A stretch of 64,000 nucleotides of DNA from Streptomyces pyxinicus (GTDB lineage Bacteria > Actinomycetota > Actinomycetes > Streptomycetales > Streptomycetaceae). Shown one piece after another: positions 1 to 9,271 of this stretch (within the stretch, counting starts at the first letter, position 1; each line of letters opens with the position of its first letter). The stretch is taken from positions 62,001-126,000 of the forward strand of contig NZ_JANUGP010000002.1 of the NCBI RefSeq assembly GCF_024753135.1, given 5' to 3'. The position numbers were made by a program, and so were the translations under genes. Under the pieces are notes generated by a model. It saw only the letters and a program-made list of their open reading frames with translations. It did no database searches and was not told where the DNA came from.

Positions 1-38
1 GCTCGACGCTTTGAGGGCGGCTCCCGTACCGTGCGGTC

Positions 39-707
39 ATGAAGCTTCTCTCGGTCAATCTGGGCACCGCGCGGCCCGTGCCGTTCACGGACCACCCGGA
101 CGGCGTGACGGGCATCGACAAGCGGCCGGCCGACGGGCCGGTGCGGGTGGCGGCGCCGGGCCCGAAGGGGACGGGCGGCAGCGGGCTGGCCGGGGACACG
201 GTGTGCGACCTGCGGCATCACGGTGGAGCGGACCAGGCGGTGTACGCGTTCGCGCGCGAGGATCTCGACGCGTGGGAGCGCGAACTCGGCCGGCCGTTGG
301 CCAACGGCTGCTTCGGGGAGAACCTGACCACGGACGGCCTCGACGTCTCGGGCGCGCTGATCGGCGAGCGCTGGCGGGTCGGTTCCGAGGTGGTGCTGGA
401 GGTGACGTCCGGGCGGATTCCGTGCCGGACGTTCCAGGGCCATCTGGGCGAGCCGGGGTGGGTGAAGAGATTCACCCGGAAGGGCGTGACGGGTGCCTAC
501 CTGCGGGTGATCGCACCGGGGGCCGTCCAGGCGGGCGATCCGATCGAGATCGTGCACCGGCCGGGGCACGGGGTGACGGCGGCGACGCAGTTCCGCGCGG
601 TCACCACCGAGCGGGAACTGCTGCCGGGGCTGCTCGCCGCGGGCGACGCGCTGCATCCGGAGGCGCTGGCTGCGGCCCGTAAGCACGTGGCGCGGTACGG
701 CGGCTGA
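39..707 (+). CDS. MOSC domain protein (YiiM-like)
   Basis: A 222-residue cytoplasmic protein of the MOSC family, whose members bind a molybdenum cofactor or transfer its sulfur and, in the YiiM subgroup, confer resistance to N-hydroxylated base analogues. Visible family marks are HHGGADQAVYA at residues 60-70, CFGENLTTDG at 91-100 and SGRIPC at 124-129, where Cys129 sits in the position of the conserved MOSC cysteine. Length is typical for the single-domain subgroup. The ATG at 39 is the first in frame and fits the family N-terminus (KLLSVNLGTARPV). It is followed by a 60-base gap and the unrelated SDR gene, so an operon is possible but not shown. Family assignment is firm; the substrate is not predictable. 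Confidence 0.88.
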   Translation: MKLLSVNLGTARPVPFTDHPDGVTGIDKRPADGPVRVAAPGPKGTGGSGLAGDTVCDLRHHGGADQAVYAFAREDLDAWERELGRPLANGCFGENLTTDGLDVSGALIGERWRVGSEVVLEVTSGRIPCRTFQGHLGEPGWVKRFTRKGVTGAYLRVIAPGAVQAGDPIEIVHRPGHGVTAATQFRAVTTERELLPGLLAAGDALHPEALAAARKHVARYGG

Positions 708-770
708 GGGGGCGTCGGCGGGCCCGCGCGGCCGACGGGCGCTGTCGGCCGGGGTCACTACGCTTGGTCC

Positions 771-1544
771 ATGACAACGGCTCTGATTACGGGATCGACC
801 GCGGGGATCGGCGCCGCGTTCGCGCGGCGGCTCGCGGCTGACGGGCACGACCTCGTCCTGGTGGCGCGGGACACCAGGCGCCTGCGCGAGCAGGCGACCG
901 AACTGCACGACCGGCACGGTGTCGAGGTCGAGGTGCTGACCGCCGACCTGGCCGAGGACAAGGGGATCGAGGCGGTCGCCGACCGGCTCGGCGACCGGCG
1001 CAACCCGGTCGACCTGCTGATCAACAACGCCGGTTTCGGCAACAAGGGCCGCTATCTGGACGTGCCCATGGCCGACGAGCTGCGGATGCTCAAGGTGCAC
1101 TGCGAGGCGGTGCTCCGACTGACCTCGGCGGCGACGGCGGCGATGCGCGAGCGCGGCCGGGGCGGGGTCGTCAACGTCGCCTCGGTGGCCGCGTTCGTCC
1201 CGCGCGGTACCTACGGGGCGTCCAAGGCGTGGGTCGTGCAGTTCACCCAGGGCGTGGCCAAGGACCTGGCCGGCACCGGGGTGCGGCTGATGGCCCTGTG
1301 CCCGGGTTTCGTGCGCACCGAGTTCCACGAGCGGGCCGGGATGGGCACGGAGAGCATCCCCGGCTGGATGTGGCTGGACGCCGACAAACTCGTCGCGGCG
1401 GCCCTCGCGGACCTGGCCCGCGGCAAGTCCCTCTCTATCCCGGACCCCCGCTACAAGGCCCTGATGGGCCTGGTGAAGATCACCCCGCGCGGCTTGCTGG
1501 GCGGCGTCACGTCCCGGACCGGGCGCAAGTACGGGCCGCAGTAG
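771..1544 (+). CDS. SDR family oxidoreductase
   Basis: A 257-residue classical short-chain dehydrogenase/reductase with a Rossmann fold. The cofactor motif TGSTAGIG is at residues 7-14, NNAG at 85-88, and the catalytic set Ser138, Tyr148 and Lys152 is complete (SVAAFVPRGTYGASK). A PGFVRTEFH segment follows the active site as in the DltE/YqjQ-like group of SDRs. It should catalyse NAD(P)H-dependent carbonyl reduction or alcohol oxidation in the cytoplasm; the substrate cannot be read from sequence. The gene ends in a spacer shared with the convergent groE operon. Confidence 0.87.
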   Translation: MTTALITGSTAGIGAAFARRLAADGHDLVLVARDTRRLREQATELHDRHGVEVEVLTADLAEDKGIEAVADRLGDRRNPVDLLINNAGFGNKGRYLDVPMADELRMLKVHCEAVLRLTSAATAAMRERGRGGVVNVASVAAFVPRGTYGASKAWVVQFTQGVAKDLAGTGVRLMALCPGFVRTEFHERAGMGTESIPGWMWLDADKLVAAALADLARGKSLSIPDPRYKALMGLVKITPRGLLGGVTSRTGRKYGPQ

Positions 1545-1981
1545 GGGGGCGAGGGCGAGATATGGGCGGGGCCCGGTGGGCCGTTGCCGGACGGGGCATC
1601 GCCGGGCGGGAGCGCAGACGGACGGGACCGTTGACGGGGGCGCGCGGCCGGCGCTTCCGGTGCGGCCTGGCCGCGTTCGTGGTGCCCGGCGGTGGCCGAC
1701 CCCGCCTGACGGCGTTCACCGCCGGTCATGACCTCGGCACCAGAGCTGCCGCGCACGCCGTCGCGGCCACCGATTCCCGCACCGGGGCATGGGCGCGGGT
1801 GACTTCCGAGGACGCCGACCGGGGTAGCGACCTGCGGTTGCGGGTGCGGGGCGGCTCGGGCAGGCAGGTCTGCCGGACGGGGGCCACTGGGGCACAAAAC
1901 ACGGCCGGACCGCCGCCGACCCCGGACACGGCAAGGGCCCGGCGCCCCCGAGGGGTGCCGGGCCCTTGGCCGAATGGTGGG
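1545..1981. other. Intergenic spacer between convergent SDR and groEL1
   Basis: A 437-base GC-rich gap between two converging genes. Apart from the groEL1 terminator hairpin near its right end I see no coding sequence with convincing start or composition; the long open frames crossing it are extensions of antisense frames over groEL. Confidence 0.5.
1932..1968 (-). terminator. Rho-independent-like terminator of groES-groEL1
   Basis: A 17-bp stem (1932-1948 with 1952-1968) closing a 3-base loop, 14 bases beyond the groEL1 stop codon. It lacks a long U tract, which is usual for Streptomyces terminators. Confidence 0.8.
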
Positions 1982-3706
<1,725 letters not shown>

Positions 3707-3733
3707 TCAAAGCAAAGGTTTGCTCGGGGTGAA

Positions 3734-4042
3734 CTACTTCTCGATGATCGCGAGCACGTCGCGAGCCGAGAGGACGAGGTACTCGTCGCCGTTGTACTTC
3801 ACCTCGGTGCCGCCGTACTTGCTGTACAGAACGACGTCGCCGACCTTGACGTCGAGCGGCAGGCGCTCGCCGTTCTCGAATCGGCCCGGGCCCACGGCGA
3901 GGACGGCGCCCTCCTGGGGCTTCTCCTTCGCGGTGTCCGGGATGACCAGGCCAGAGGCCGTGGTCTGCTCGGCGTCCAGCGGCTGGACCACGATGCGGTC
4001 CTCGAGCGGCTTGATGGCAACCTTGGAGCTGGCGGTCGTCAC
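3734..4042 (-). CDS. groES: Co-chaperonin GroES
   Basis: A 102-residue GroES, the heptameric lid for GroEL. It shows the beta-barrel start ([16 protein letters not shown]), the mobile-loop region around [19 protein letters not shown] and the C-terminal [16 protein letters not shown]. First gene of the groES-groEL1 operon; its start is about 135 bases downstream of the predicted -10 box. Regulation by HrcA through the two CIRCE elements upstream is expected. Confidence 0.97.
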   Translation of the reverse strand: MTTASSKVAIKPLEDRIVVQPLDAEQTTASGLVIPDTAKEKPQEGAVLAVGPGRFENGERLPLDVKVGDVVLYSKYGGTEVKYNGDEYLVLSARDVLAIIEK

Positions 4043-4141
4043 GATCCGACCTCCCCCTTCGGAGATCTCACGGGGTTAACTGTCTGAGGTGGCGACCAGG
4101 TCGATCCGTCGTCGCGGGTGCCGGACCTGCCCGTCGCGTTG

Positions 4142-4168
4142 TTGGCACTCTCCTGGGGGGAGTGCCAG
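4142..4168 (-). promoter_or_regulatory. CIRCE operator 1 (HrcA site)
   Basis: TTGGCACTC, 9 bases, GAGTGCCAG: the canonical CIRCE arrangement with one imperfect arm. It lies just downstream of the predicted groES -10 box, so HrcA bound here would block transcription start or early elongation. Confidence 0.93.
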
Positions 4169-4175
4169 AGCCGAG

Positions 4176-4203
4176 ACTATGACCGCGATTAGCACTCGGT
4201 CAA
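4176..4203 (-). promoter_or_regulatory. Predicted groES-groEL1 promoter
   Basis: On the minus strand TTGACC (complement of 4198-4203) and CATAGT (complement of 4176-4181) are separated by 16 bases, a good vegetative -35/-10 pair. The -35 box lies inside CIRCE element 2, and CIRCE element 1 begins 8 bases past the -10, so both operators can occlude RNA polymerase. Confidence 0.75.
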
Positions 4204-4215
4204 GCGGAGTGCCAA
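4189..4215 (-). promoter_or_regulatory. CIRCE operator 2 (HrcA site)
   Basis: TTAGCACTC, 9 bases, GAGTGCCAA, nearly perfect to the CIRCE consensus. It overlaps the predicted -35 element of groES. Two CIREs with 20 bases between them frame the promoter. Confidence 0.95.
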
Positions 4216-4297
4216 TGCCGTGCGGCGCGTCGGCGATCTTTCGGGTGCGGGGAGCTGTGCCGGTACCCGGTGTTCACCCCTCCGTGACCGGAGGTCC

Positions 4298-5056
4298 CTA
4301 CAGGTAGTCCTCCAGGTGGGCCGGTGTCAGGCCCTCCCCCTGCGCTCCGCGGAGGACGGCGGCCGTGCGGTCCGGCAGAGGCGGGGCGGAGTCGATCTGG
4401 ACGATGTCGCCGGGGCGGAGCCGGTGGGGGCCGTGGGTGTAGGTCAGGGCGCCGGCGGGGGTGAGGGTGGCGCGGGACAGGACGAGTGCCGTGATGCCGC
4501 AGTCGGCCGCCGCGCGCAGGGCGCTCGGGTCGTACCCGCCGCCGAGCGGGCGCAGGAGGCGGGGGCGGGTGCCGAGGCGGGCGGTGAGGTGGCGCTGTCT
4601 GCCGCAGATCTCGGCGCGCCGGCCGGCGGGGGCGCCGTTCTGGAGGCCGGCGCCCAGGCGGTGCAGGCGGGCGGGGTCGCCGTGGCCGGGGGCGGCGAGG
4701 AACAGGGTGACGGGCAGCCGGAGTTCGCGGACCATGTCGGCGAAGCGGGGGTCGCGCCCGGCGCCGTCGTCGTAGGTGAGGAAGACGACCCGATCGCGGG
4801 TGGGGACGCGGTCCACGACCCGGGGCGGGGTGCCGAGGGCGAGGGTGCGGGCGGCCGGGTGGGGCGGGGCGGGCAGGGGCGCGGTCAGGCCCCAGTGGCG
4901 GTAGGCGGTGGGGAGGGCGGGGCGGTGGGGTCGTACTCCTTCGGCCGCCTTCTTGCCGAGGCGTTCGATGGGGTCCACGGACTGCGCGCAGCCCGTGAGG
5001 AGGAGGGCCGAGGCGAGGACCGCCCCGGCCAGGCCCCGCGCCCGCGCCCGCCTCAC
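4298..5056 (-). CDS. Degenerate polysaccharide-deacetylase-like lipoprotein
   Basis: A 252-residue exported lipoprotein (lipobox LLTGC, Cys23) clearly paralogous to the gene upstream: both share the VVFLT-DDG block, the AEICG-Q segment and the C-terminal HLEDYL/RLEDYL. The catalytic features of the NodB family are mostly missing here. TYDDG (94-98) remains, but the HxxxH metal motif is replaced by QNGAP (139-143), RPPYG by RPLGG (169-173), and the distal LTH by QID (220-222). It should therefore not be a metal-dependent deacetylase and is best seen as a pseudoenzyme, perhaps carbohydrate-binding. Its start overlaps the stop of the upstream paralogue by 4 bases (ATGA-type), indicating translational coupling. 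Confidence 0.8.
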   Translation of the reverse strand: MRRARARGLAGAVLASALLLTGCAQSVDPIERLGKKAAEGVRPHRPALPTAYRHWGLTAPLPAPPHPAARTLALGTPPRVVDRVPTRDRVVFLTYDDGAGRDPRFADMVRELRLPVTLFLAAPGHGDPARLHRLGAGLQNGAPAGRRAEICGRQRHLTARLGTRPRLLRPLGGGYDPSALRAAADCGITALVLSRATLTPAGALTYTHGPHRLRPGDIVQIDSAPPLPDRTAAVLRGAQGEGLTPAHLEDYL

Positions 5057-5982
5057 AGGTAGTCTTCCAGGCGGGCCACGGCGTAGCCCTCGCGCGTGAC
5101 CTTGTTCAGGAAGCGGCGCATGTCGTCGACCATGGTGCCGTTCCAGTCGTCGCGCCCGCGGAAGTGGGTGAGCACGATGTCGCCTCGGCGCAGTTGCTGG
5201 TCGTCCTCGCGGAACTCCCAGTGGTCGACGAAGACCTCCTCGTTCCAGATCGGCGCGTATTTGATGCCGCAGGACTTGGCGGCGACCAGGGTGTCCTGGT
5301 TGTAGTTGCCGTACGGCGGCCGCATGACGGTGGGCGCCTTGCCGAACTGCTTCTTCATGATGTCCTGCATGCCGCAGATCTCGGCCTTCTGCTCCTCGTA
5401 GGACAGGCCCGGCAGGTACGGGTGGTGCAGGGTGTGGTTGTTGAGGGTGTTGCCGTAGGACTTCATCCTGCGGAAGTAGGCGTAGTCGTCCTTCACCAGG
5501 TAGTTGCTGAGGAAGGCGGTGTACGGGATCTTCAGGTCCCGCATCATCTCCAGGAACTTCGGGTCCTTCTCGGCGCCGTCGTCGATGGTGAGGAAGACGA
5601 CCTTCTGCTCGGTGGGCACGGTCGTGAAGACCGGCGGCAGGCCCCAGTCCTCCTGGTGGTCCACCTCGAAGCCGTCACGCGCCGTGATCCTGGGCTTCAC
5701 GGCGGGCGGCGGCGGGGCCGTCAGCGGGGGTTCCGCCAGGTTCCAGCGCCGGGCGGCGGCGACCAGGCGCTCGTGCTCGGCGGCCTGGCGGGCCTCGGGG
5801 GTCAGCGGGCGGGCGGGGGCGGGGGCACCCGGGGCGCTCGTGGCGCGGGTGCCGTCGGGACCGGCGCAGCCGGAGAGCAGGGCGGCGGTGGCCAGCGTGG
5901 CGGCGCCGCAGCAGCGGACCAGGCGTCGGGCGCGGGCACCGGAACGTGTCCTGTTTTTGTCATTTTGTACTACTGCTCGCAT
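5053..5982 (-). CDS. Polysaccharide deacetylase family lipoprotein
   Basis: A 309-residue NodB-homology (carbohydrate esterase 4-like) lipoprotein, expected to remove N-acetyl groups from cell-wall glycans outside the membrane. Lipobox LLSGC with Cys39, then a Pro/Ala linker and the catalytic domain from about 125: TIDDG (132-136, Asp pair), HTLHHP (183-188, metal histidines), RPPYG (221-225) and LTHF (271-274). The start at 5982 places a signal peptide directly before the lipobox; upstream in-frame codons would add an atypical arginine-rich extension. First gene of a two-gene coupled unit with its degenerate paralogue, and divergent from the methyltransferase gene. Confidence 0.9.
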   Translation of the reverse strand: MRAVVQNDKNRTRSGARARRLVRCCGAATLATAALLSGCAGPDGTRATSAPGAPAPARPLTPEARQAAEHERLVAAARRWNLAEPPLTAPPPPAVKPRITARDGFEVDHQEDWGLPPVFTTVPTEQKVVFLTIDDGAEKDPKFLEMMRDLKIPYTAFLSNYLVKDDYAYFRRMKSYGNTLNNHTLHHPYLPGLSYEEQKAEICGMQDIMKKQFGKAPTVMRPPYGNYNQDTLVAAKSCGIKYAPIWNEEVFVDHWEFREDDQQLRRGDIVLTHFRGRDDWNGTMVDDMRRFLNKVTREGYAVARLEDYL

Positions 5983-6073
5983 GGAGCCGGATCCTCGCAG
6001 GCCGGGGCCCCGATCCCGGCCCGACAGCACCGCCGTGACGCGCACCATCCACCGACTGGCCCACAATGTCCCG

Positions 6074-7246
6074 GTGAACGACCTCGACCTCCTCCTCACC
6101 CCCGAAGGCCGCGCCCTCCTCGACGAGGTGCGCGACACCGCGCCCGCGCGCGAGCTGGCCGTGGCCACCCGGCTGCGTCGCGACCATCCGGCCGAGCTGG
6201 TGTCGGCGGCGCTCGGTCAGGCCCGGCTGCGGCAGCGGGCGGCGGCGAAGTTCGGTGCCGAGGACGCCGGGCGGATGTTCTTCACGCCCAACGGGGTCGA
6301 GCAGTCGACGCGGAGCAGCGTGGCGGCGTACCGGGCGGGGCGGATGGCGGAGCTGGGCGTGACCTCGGTCGCCGACCTGTGCTGCGGGATCGGCGGGGAC
6401 GCGATCGCGCTGGCCCGCGCCGGGATCCGGGTGCTCGCCGTGGACCGGGACCCGCTGACGGCGGCGGTGGCGCGGGCCAACGCCGAGGCGCTGGGCCTGG
6501 CGGAGCTGATCGAGGTGCGCGAGGCCGACGTCACGGAGGTGGACACCGCCGGGTACGACGCGGTGTTCGTGGACCCGGCCCGGCGCGGCGGACGGGGCCG
6601 GATCTTCGACCCGGAGGCCTACTCGCCGCCGCTGTCCTGGGCGGTCGGCGCGGCCCTCGCGGCACCCCGCGCGGCCCTGAAGATCGCCCCGGGCATCCCG
6701 CACGAGGCGGTGCCCGCCGAGGCCGAGGCCGAGTGGATCTCCGACGGCGGTGACGTGAAGGAGGCGGTGCTGTGGTTCGGCACCGGCGCGCCGGGCGCCG
6801 TCCGGGCCACGCTGCTGCCCGGCCCGCGCCGCCTGCTCGGCCGGGGGCTGCCCGATCCCGCCGCACGGCCGGTGGGGCGGTACCTGTACGAGCCGGACGG
6901 TGCCGTGATCCGGGCGCATCTGGTCGCGGAGGTGGCCGAGGAGGTCGAGGGCGGCCTGATCGACCCGACGATCGCCTACGTCACCGCCGATGAACTCCGC
7001 CGCACGCCCTACGCCTCCGCCTACGAGATCACCGACCGGCTGCCCTTCAACGTCAAGAAGCTGAAGGCGCTGCTGCGCGAGCGCGAGGTCGGCGTCCTGA
7101 CCGTCAAGAAGCGGGGCTCCGCCGTCGAACCGGAGGAACTGCGCCGCAAGGTCAGACCGCAGGGCCCGAACGCGGCGACGGTGTTCCTCACCCGGGTCGC
7201 CGGCGCACCGACGATGCTGATCGGGGCTCCGGCGACGGCGGGCTGA
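6074..7246 (+). CDS. THUMP-like class I SAM-dependent methyltransferase
   Basis: A 390-residue predicted methyltransferase. The SAM-binding motif DLCCGIGGDA is at residues 101-110, followed by an acidic LAVDRDP strand end and the DAVFVDPARRGGRGR block; the C-terminal part (TVKKRGSAVEPEELRR) fits the THUMP-like domain of this actinobacterial family. It probably methylates RNA, but no substrate is established from the sequence. The GTG at 6074 is chosen because the family begins with NDLDLLLTPEGR; the only upstream in-frame ATG (5981) overlaps the start codon of the divergent deacetylase. No strong Shine-Dalgarno is visible. Confidence 0.82.
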   Translation: MNDLDLLLTPEGRALLDEVRDTAPARELAVATRLRRDHPAELVSAALGQARLRQRAAAKFGAEDAGRMFFTPNGVEQSTRSSVAAYRAGRMAELGVTSVADLCCGIGGDAIALARAGIRVLAVDRDPLTAAVARANAEALGLAELIEVREADVTEVDTAGYDAVFVDPARRGGRGRIFDPEAYSPPLSWAVGAALAAPRAALKIAPGIPHEAVPAEAEAEWISDGGDVKEAVLWFGTGAPGAVRATLLPGPRRLLGRGLPDPAARPVGRYLYEPDGAVIRAHLVAEVAEEVEGGLIDPTIAYVTADELRRTPYASAYEITDRLPFNVKKLKALLREREVGVLTVKKRGSAVEPEELRRKVRPQGPNAATVFLTRVAGAPTMLIGAPATAG

Positions 7247-7662
7247 CGCCCCCGCGCCGGCGGAAGCCGGTAGCCGGTAACCGGTCGGCGCCGGGCGGTG
7301 GCTGGGGCAGGTCACGGCTGTCCGTCGAGAGACGGCCGGCGGGGGCGCAGGCGGCCGGCGGATGCCCCGCAGCGGGCGGCACCGGGCGGGCTCCGGCGAC
7401 CGAGGACCGGCGGCTCCGCGCCGCCCGGCGTGCCCTGGCAGGTGCCGCTCCCCTTCGGCGCGGGTCGGTTCCGTCGCCCGCTCCGGCTCGGCCCGCCTCT
7501 CTGCCGTGCGGCCGGGACGGGAACGCGGACGGGCGGGAGCGGGGGTGGTCGCGGCGGGCGGGTCGGCGGCCAGGGTGCCGTCCGGCGGCGCGGGCTCTCG
7601 GCGGGGCCGCCGGCCCGCGACCTGGCGGACGCGCGGTTCAGTTCGGCCACCGGGGACGAGGC
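7247..7662. other. GC-rich intergenic region between convergent genes
   Basis: 416 bases of very high GC between the methyltransferase and LCP genes, which converge here. Short palindromic runs near 7268-7290 (GCCGGTAGCCGGTAACCGG-like) may act as terminators. Open frames in it are proline/arginine-rich with no ribosome site and look like GC-driven artefacts. Confidence 0.45.
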
Positions 7663-8730
7663 CTACCGCAGCGACGCCCACAGGTCGCCGGCCGCCGGTT
7701 CCTTCGCGATCACGCGGTTGGGGTCGGAGGGTGCGGTGACGACCGGCATCATCACCGTCTTCACCCGGTCGGCCGAGAGGTCCCGGAGACTGCGGCCGAG
7801 GTCCGTCAGCCCGGTCAGGGAGTCGAGGCCCGTGTCGGTGGTCAGGCTGGCGGTGACCGCGTCGGCGACCCGGTACAGCCGGGTCGGGTCGGTGAGCAGG
7901 TCGGTGTCGCCGATGCGCTCCAGCAGCGCCTTGACCAGCTTCTGCTGCAGTCCTATGCGGCCGAGGTCGCTGCCGTCGCCTATACCGTGCCGGGTGCGGG
8001 CGAGCGCGAGGGCCTTCTTGCCGTCGAGGTGGTGGGCGCCGGCCTTCAGGTGGAGGTGGCTCCGGTCGTCGTCGATGTCCTGGTCGGTGGTGACGTCGAC
8101 GCCGCCGAGCGCGTCCACCAGCTTGGCGAAGCCGGAGAAGTCGATCTCGATGTAGTGGTCCATGCGGACGCCGGTGAGCGACTCGACGGTCTTCACCGCG
8201 CACACCGGCCCGCCCAGCGAGTAGGCGCTGTTGAACATCGCGCTGTACGCCACCGCCGTCGAGCCGCCCGAGGCGAGCGGGCAGGACGGGCGGGTGACGA
8301 GGGTGTCGCGCGGGATGCTGACGACGGTGGCCGTGGTGCGGCCCGCGTCGACGTGCACCACCATCGCCGTGTCGGAGCGGGCGCCCGAACTGTCCCCGCC
8401 GCCGAGCGCCTTGTTGGCCTTGCCGCTGCGCGAGTCGGAGCCCAGGACCAGGATGTTCAGGGCGCCGGTCGGCAGCGGGGCGGCGGACGCGGTCGGGCTC
8501 GGCACCGCGCGGGCGGGCCGGTTGTCGCCGAGCGCGCTGTCGATGTCGACGCTGTGGATGTTGTCGTTGAGATGCCAGTACGCCCAGCTCGCGCCGGCCG
8601 CGCACAGCACCAGGGCACCGGCCAGGGCGATACCGGCGATCTTCAGCGTCCTCGATCGCCGCACCGGCCGTCCGCCGGCGTCGACTTGCTCCTCGTGTCG
8701 CGTCACGGCAGGAACATAAGTCCGAATCAT
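7663..8730 (-). CDS. LCP (LytR-CpsA-Psr) family cell-wall polymer ligase
   Basis: A membrane-anchored LCP protein of about 355 residues. LCP enzymes move glycopolymers (teichoic acids, teichulosonic acids or similar) from polyprenyl carriers to peptidoglycan. One transmembrane helix (29-51) precedes the extracellular catalytic domain, with LGSDSR (96-101), ARSDT (117-121), SIPRDT (138-143), the DHYIEIDFSGF segment and ARTRHG...DLGRIGLQQ. No C-terminal LytR_C domain is apparent. The start is uncertain: ATG at 8730, or GTG at 8706 giving MTRHEEQ; neither has a clear Shine-Dalgarno. It is followed by a long GC-rich spacer and preceded by the tRNA-Gly terminator. Confidence 0.9.
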   Translation of the reverse strand: MIRTYVPAVTRHEEQVDAGGRPVRRSRTLKIAGIALAGALVLCAAGASWAYWHLNDNIHSVDIDSALGDNRPARAVPSPTASAAPLPTGALNILVLGSDSRSGKANKALGGGDSSGARSDTAMVVHVDAGRTTATVVSIPRDTLVTRPSCPLASGGSTAVAYSAMFNSAYSLGGPVCAVKTVESLTGVRMDHYIEIDFSGFAKLVDALGGVDVTTDQDIDDDRSHLHLKAGAHHLDGKKALALARTRHGIGDGSDLGRIGLQQKLVKALLERIGDTDLLTDPTRLYRVADAVTASLTTDTGLDSLTGLTDLGRSLRDLSADRVKTVMMPVVTAPSDPNRVIAKEPAAGDLWASLR

Positions 8731-8829
8731 CAGGGACTTGTCAGCGGAAGCGGTGCGAGTCGGTTTTCTTGGGGAATTCTCATCCGGAACCGTCGTTTGC
8801 CGTGCGCGCCGGGGAGGGCCCCGAAACGA

Positions 8830-8864
8830 CGAATCCCGCCCCCGGAGACCGGGGGCGGGATTCG
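8830..8864 (-). terminator. Terminator after tRNA-Gly
   Basis: A perfect 16-bp stem (8830-8845 with 8849-8864) with a 3-base loop, starting 2 bases past the tRNA 3' end. Being a perfect palindrome it could act in both directions and insulates the tRNA from the LCP gene. Confidence 0.85.
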
Positions 8865-8866
8865 AG

Positions 8867-8939
8867 TGGAGCGCCGGGCAGGCCTTGCACCTGCATCTCC
8901 CCGCAGGAAGCGGGACGTCTTTCCTTGGACCACCAACGC
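8867..8939 (-). tRNA. tRNA-Gly(UCC) with atypical GUGC T-loop
   Basis: A 73-base cloverleaf with encoded CCA. Acceptor stem of 7 pairs (two G-U), U8, a short D arm (GTC/GAC) whose loop keeps A14 and the GG pair, anticodon stem TCCCG/CGGGG with loop CTTCCTG (anticodon UCC), 4-base variable loop, and T arm GCAGG/CCTGC. Bacterial glycine identity elements (G1-C72, C2-G71, C35, C36, U73) are intact. Departures from a normal elongator are the T-loop TGCAAGG, giving GUGC instead of G-T-Psi-C, and a pyrimidine at position 37. The same GUGC change marks staphylococcal tRNA-Gly species that serve peptidoglycan bridge synthesis rather than the ribosome. Streptomyces peptidoglycan has a single-glycine bridge, so a dedicated donor role for FemX-type transfer is an attractive inference. 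Confidence 0.82.
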
Positions 8940-8980
8940 ACTGCGTCCGGGCCGGTGTTCCGGCCGTTCGCTGTGTGATG

Positions 8981-9011
8981 ATCATAGCCCATGCGGGGCG
9001 GGTACGCGCAA
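8981..9011 (-). promoter_or_regulatory. Predicted promoter of the tRNA-Gly gene
   Basis: Minus-strand TATGAT (complement of 8981-8986) is a near-consensus -10 box; TTGCGC (complement of 9006-9011) lies 19 bases upstream as a weak -35. The tRNA begins about 41 bases downstream. Confidence 0.5.
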
Positions 9012-9013
9012 GT

Positions 9014-9271
9014 TCAGTGCTCCGGCAGCGCCTCGAAGCGCCACCGGTGCACCGCCCGGGTCACCAACTCGGCATCCGGCTCGGGGAGTTCGGGGAGGTC
9101 GGCGTCGTACGGCGCGTCCCACCAGGTGATCACCAGCACCCGGTCCTGCGGCGCCCGCAGGACGTCCCGCCGCAACGGCTCGTCGGCGAGCGGCTGTTGC
9201 CGTACCCAGGCGAGCAGGTCCGCGCCGCGGCCCTCGACGGCGCGGGCCTCCCACATCAGCGCGACCGTCAC
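9014..9271 (-). CDS. Conserved small protein of unknown function
   Basis: An 85-residue cytoplasmic protein with no signal peptide or membrane segment, rich in Leu, Trp and Asp/Glu ([22 protein letters not shown]). I do not recognise its family. Its start overlaps the tsaD stop by 4 bases (ATGA), so it is the last gene of the tsaB-rimI-tsaD run. The tight coupling suggests it is real and co-expressed, but says nothing definite about function. Confidence 0.68.
   Translation of the reverse strand: MTVALMWEARAVEGRGADLLAWVRQQPLADEPLRRDVLRAPQDRVLVITWWDAPYDADLPELPEPDAELVTRAVHRWRFEALPEH

Noticed and set aside
7312..7650. Proline/arginine-rich frame in the LCP 3' spacer.
   Set aside because: Composition reflects GC-rich noise; no ribosome binding site.
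8867..8939. Idea that the odd tRNA is a decayed tRNA pseudogene.
   Set aside because: All stems pair, CCA is encoded, identity elements and flanking promoter/terminator are intact; only specific loop positions differ.
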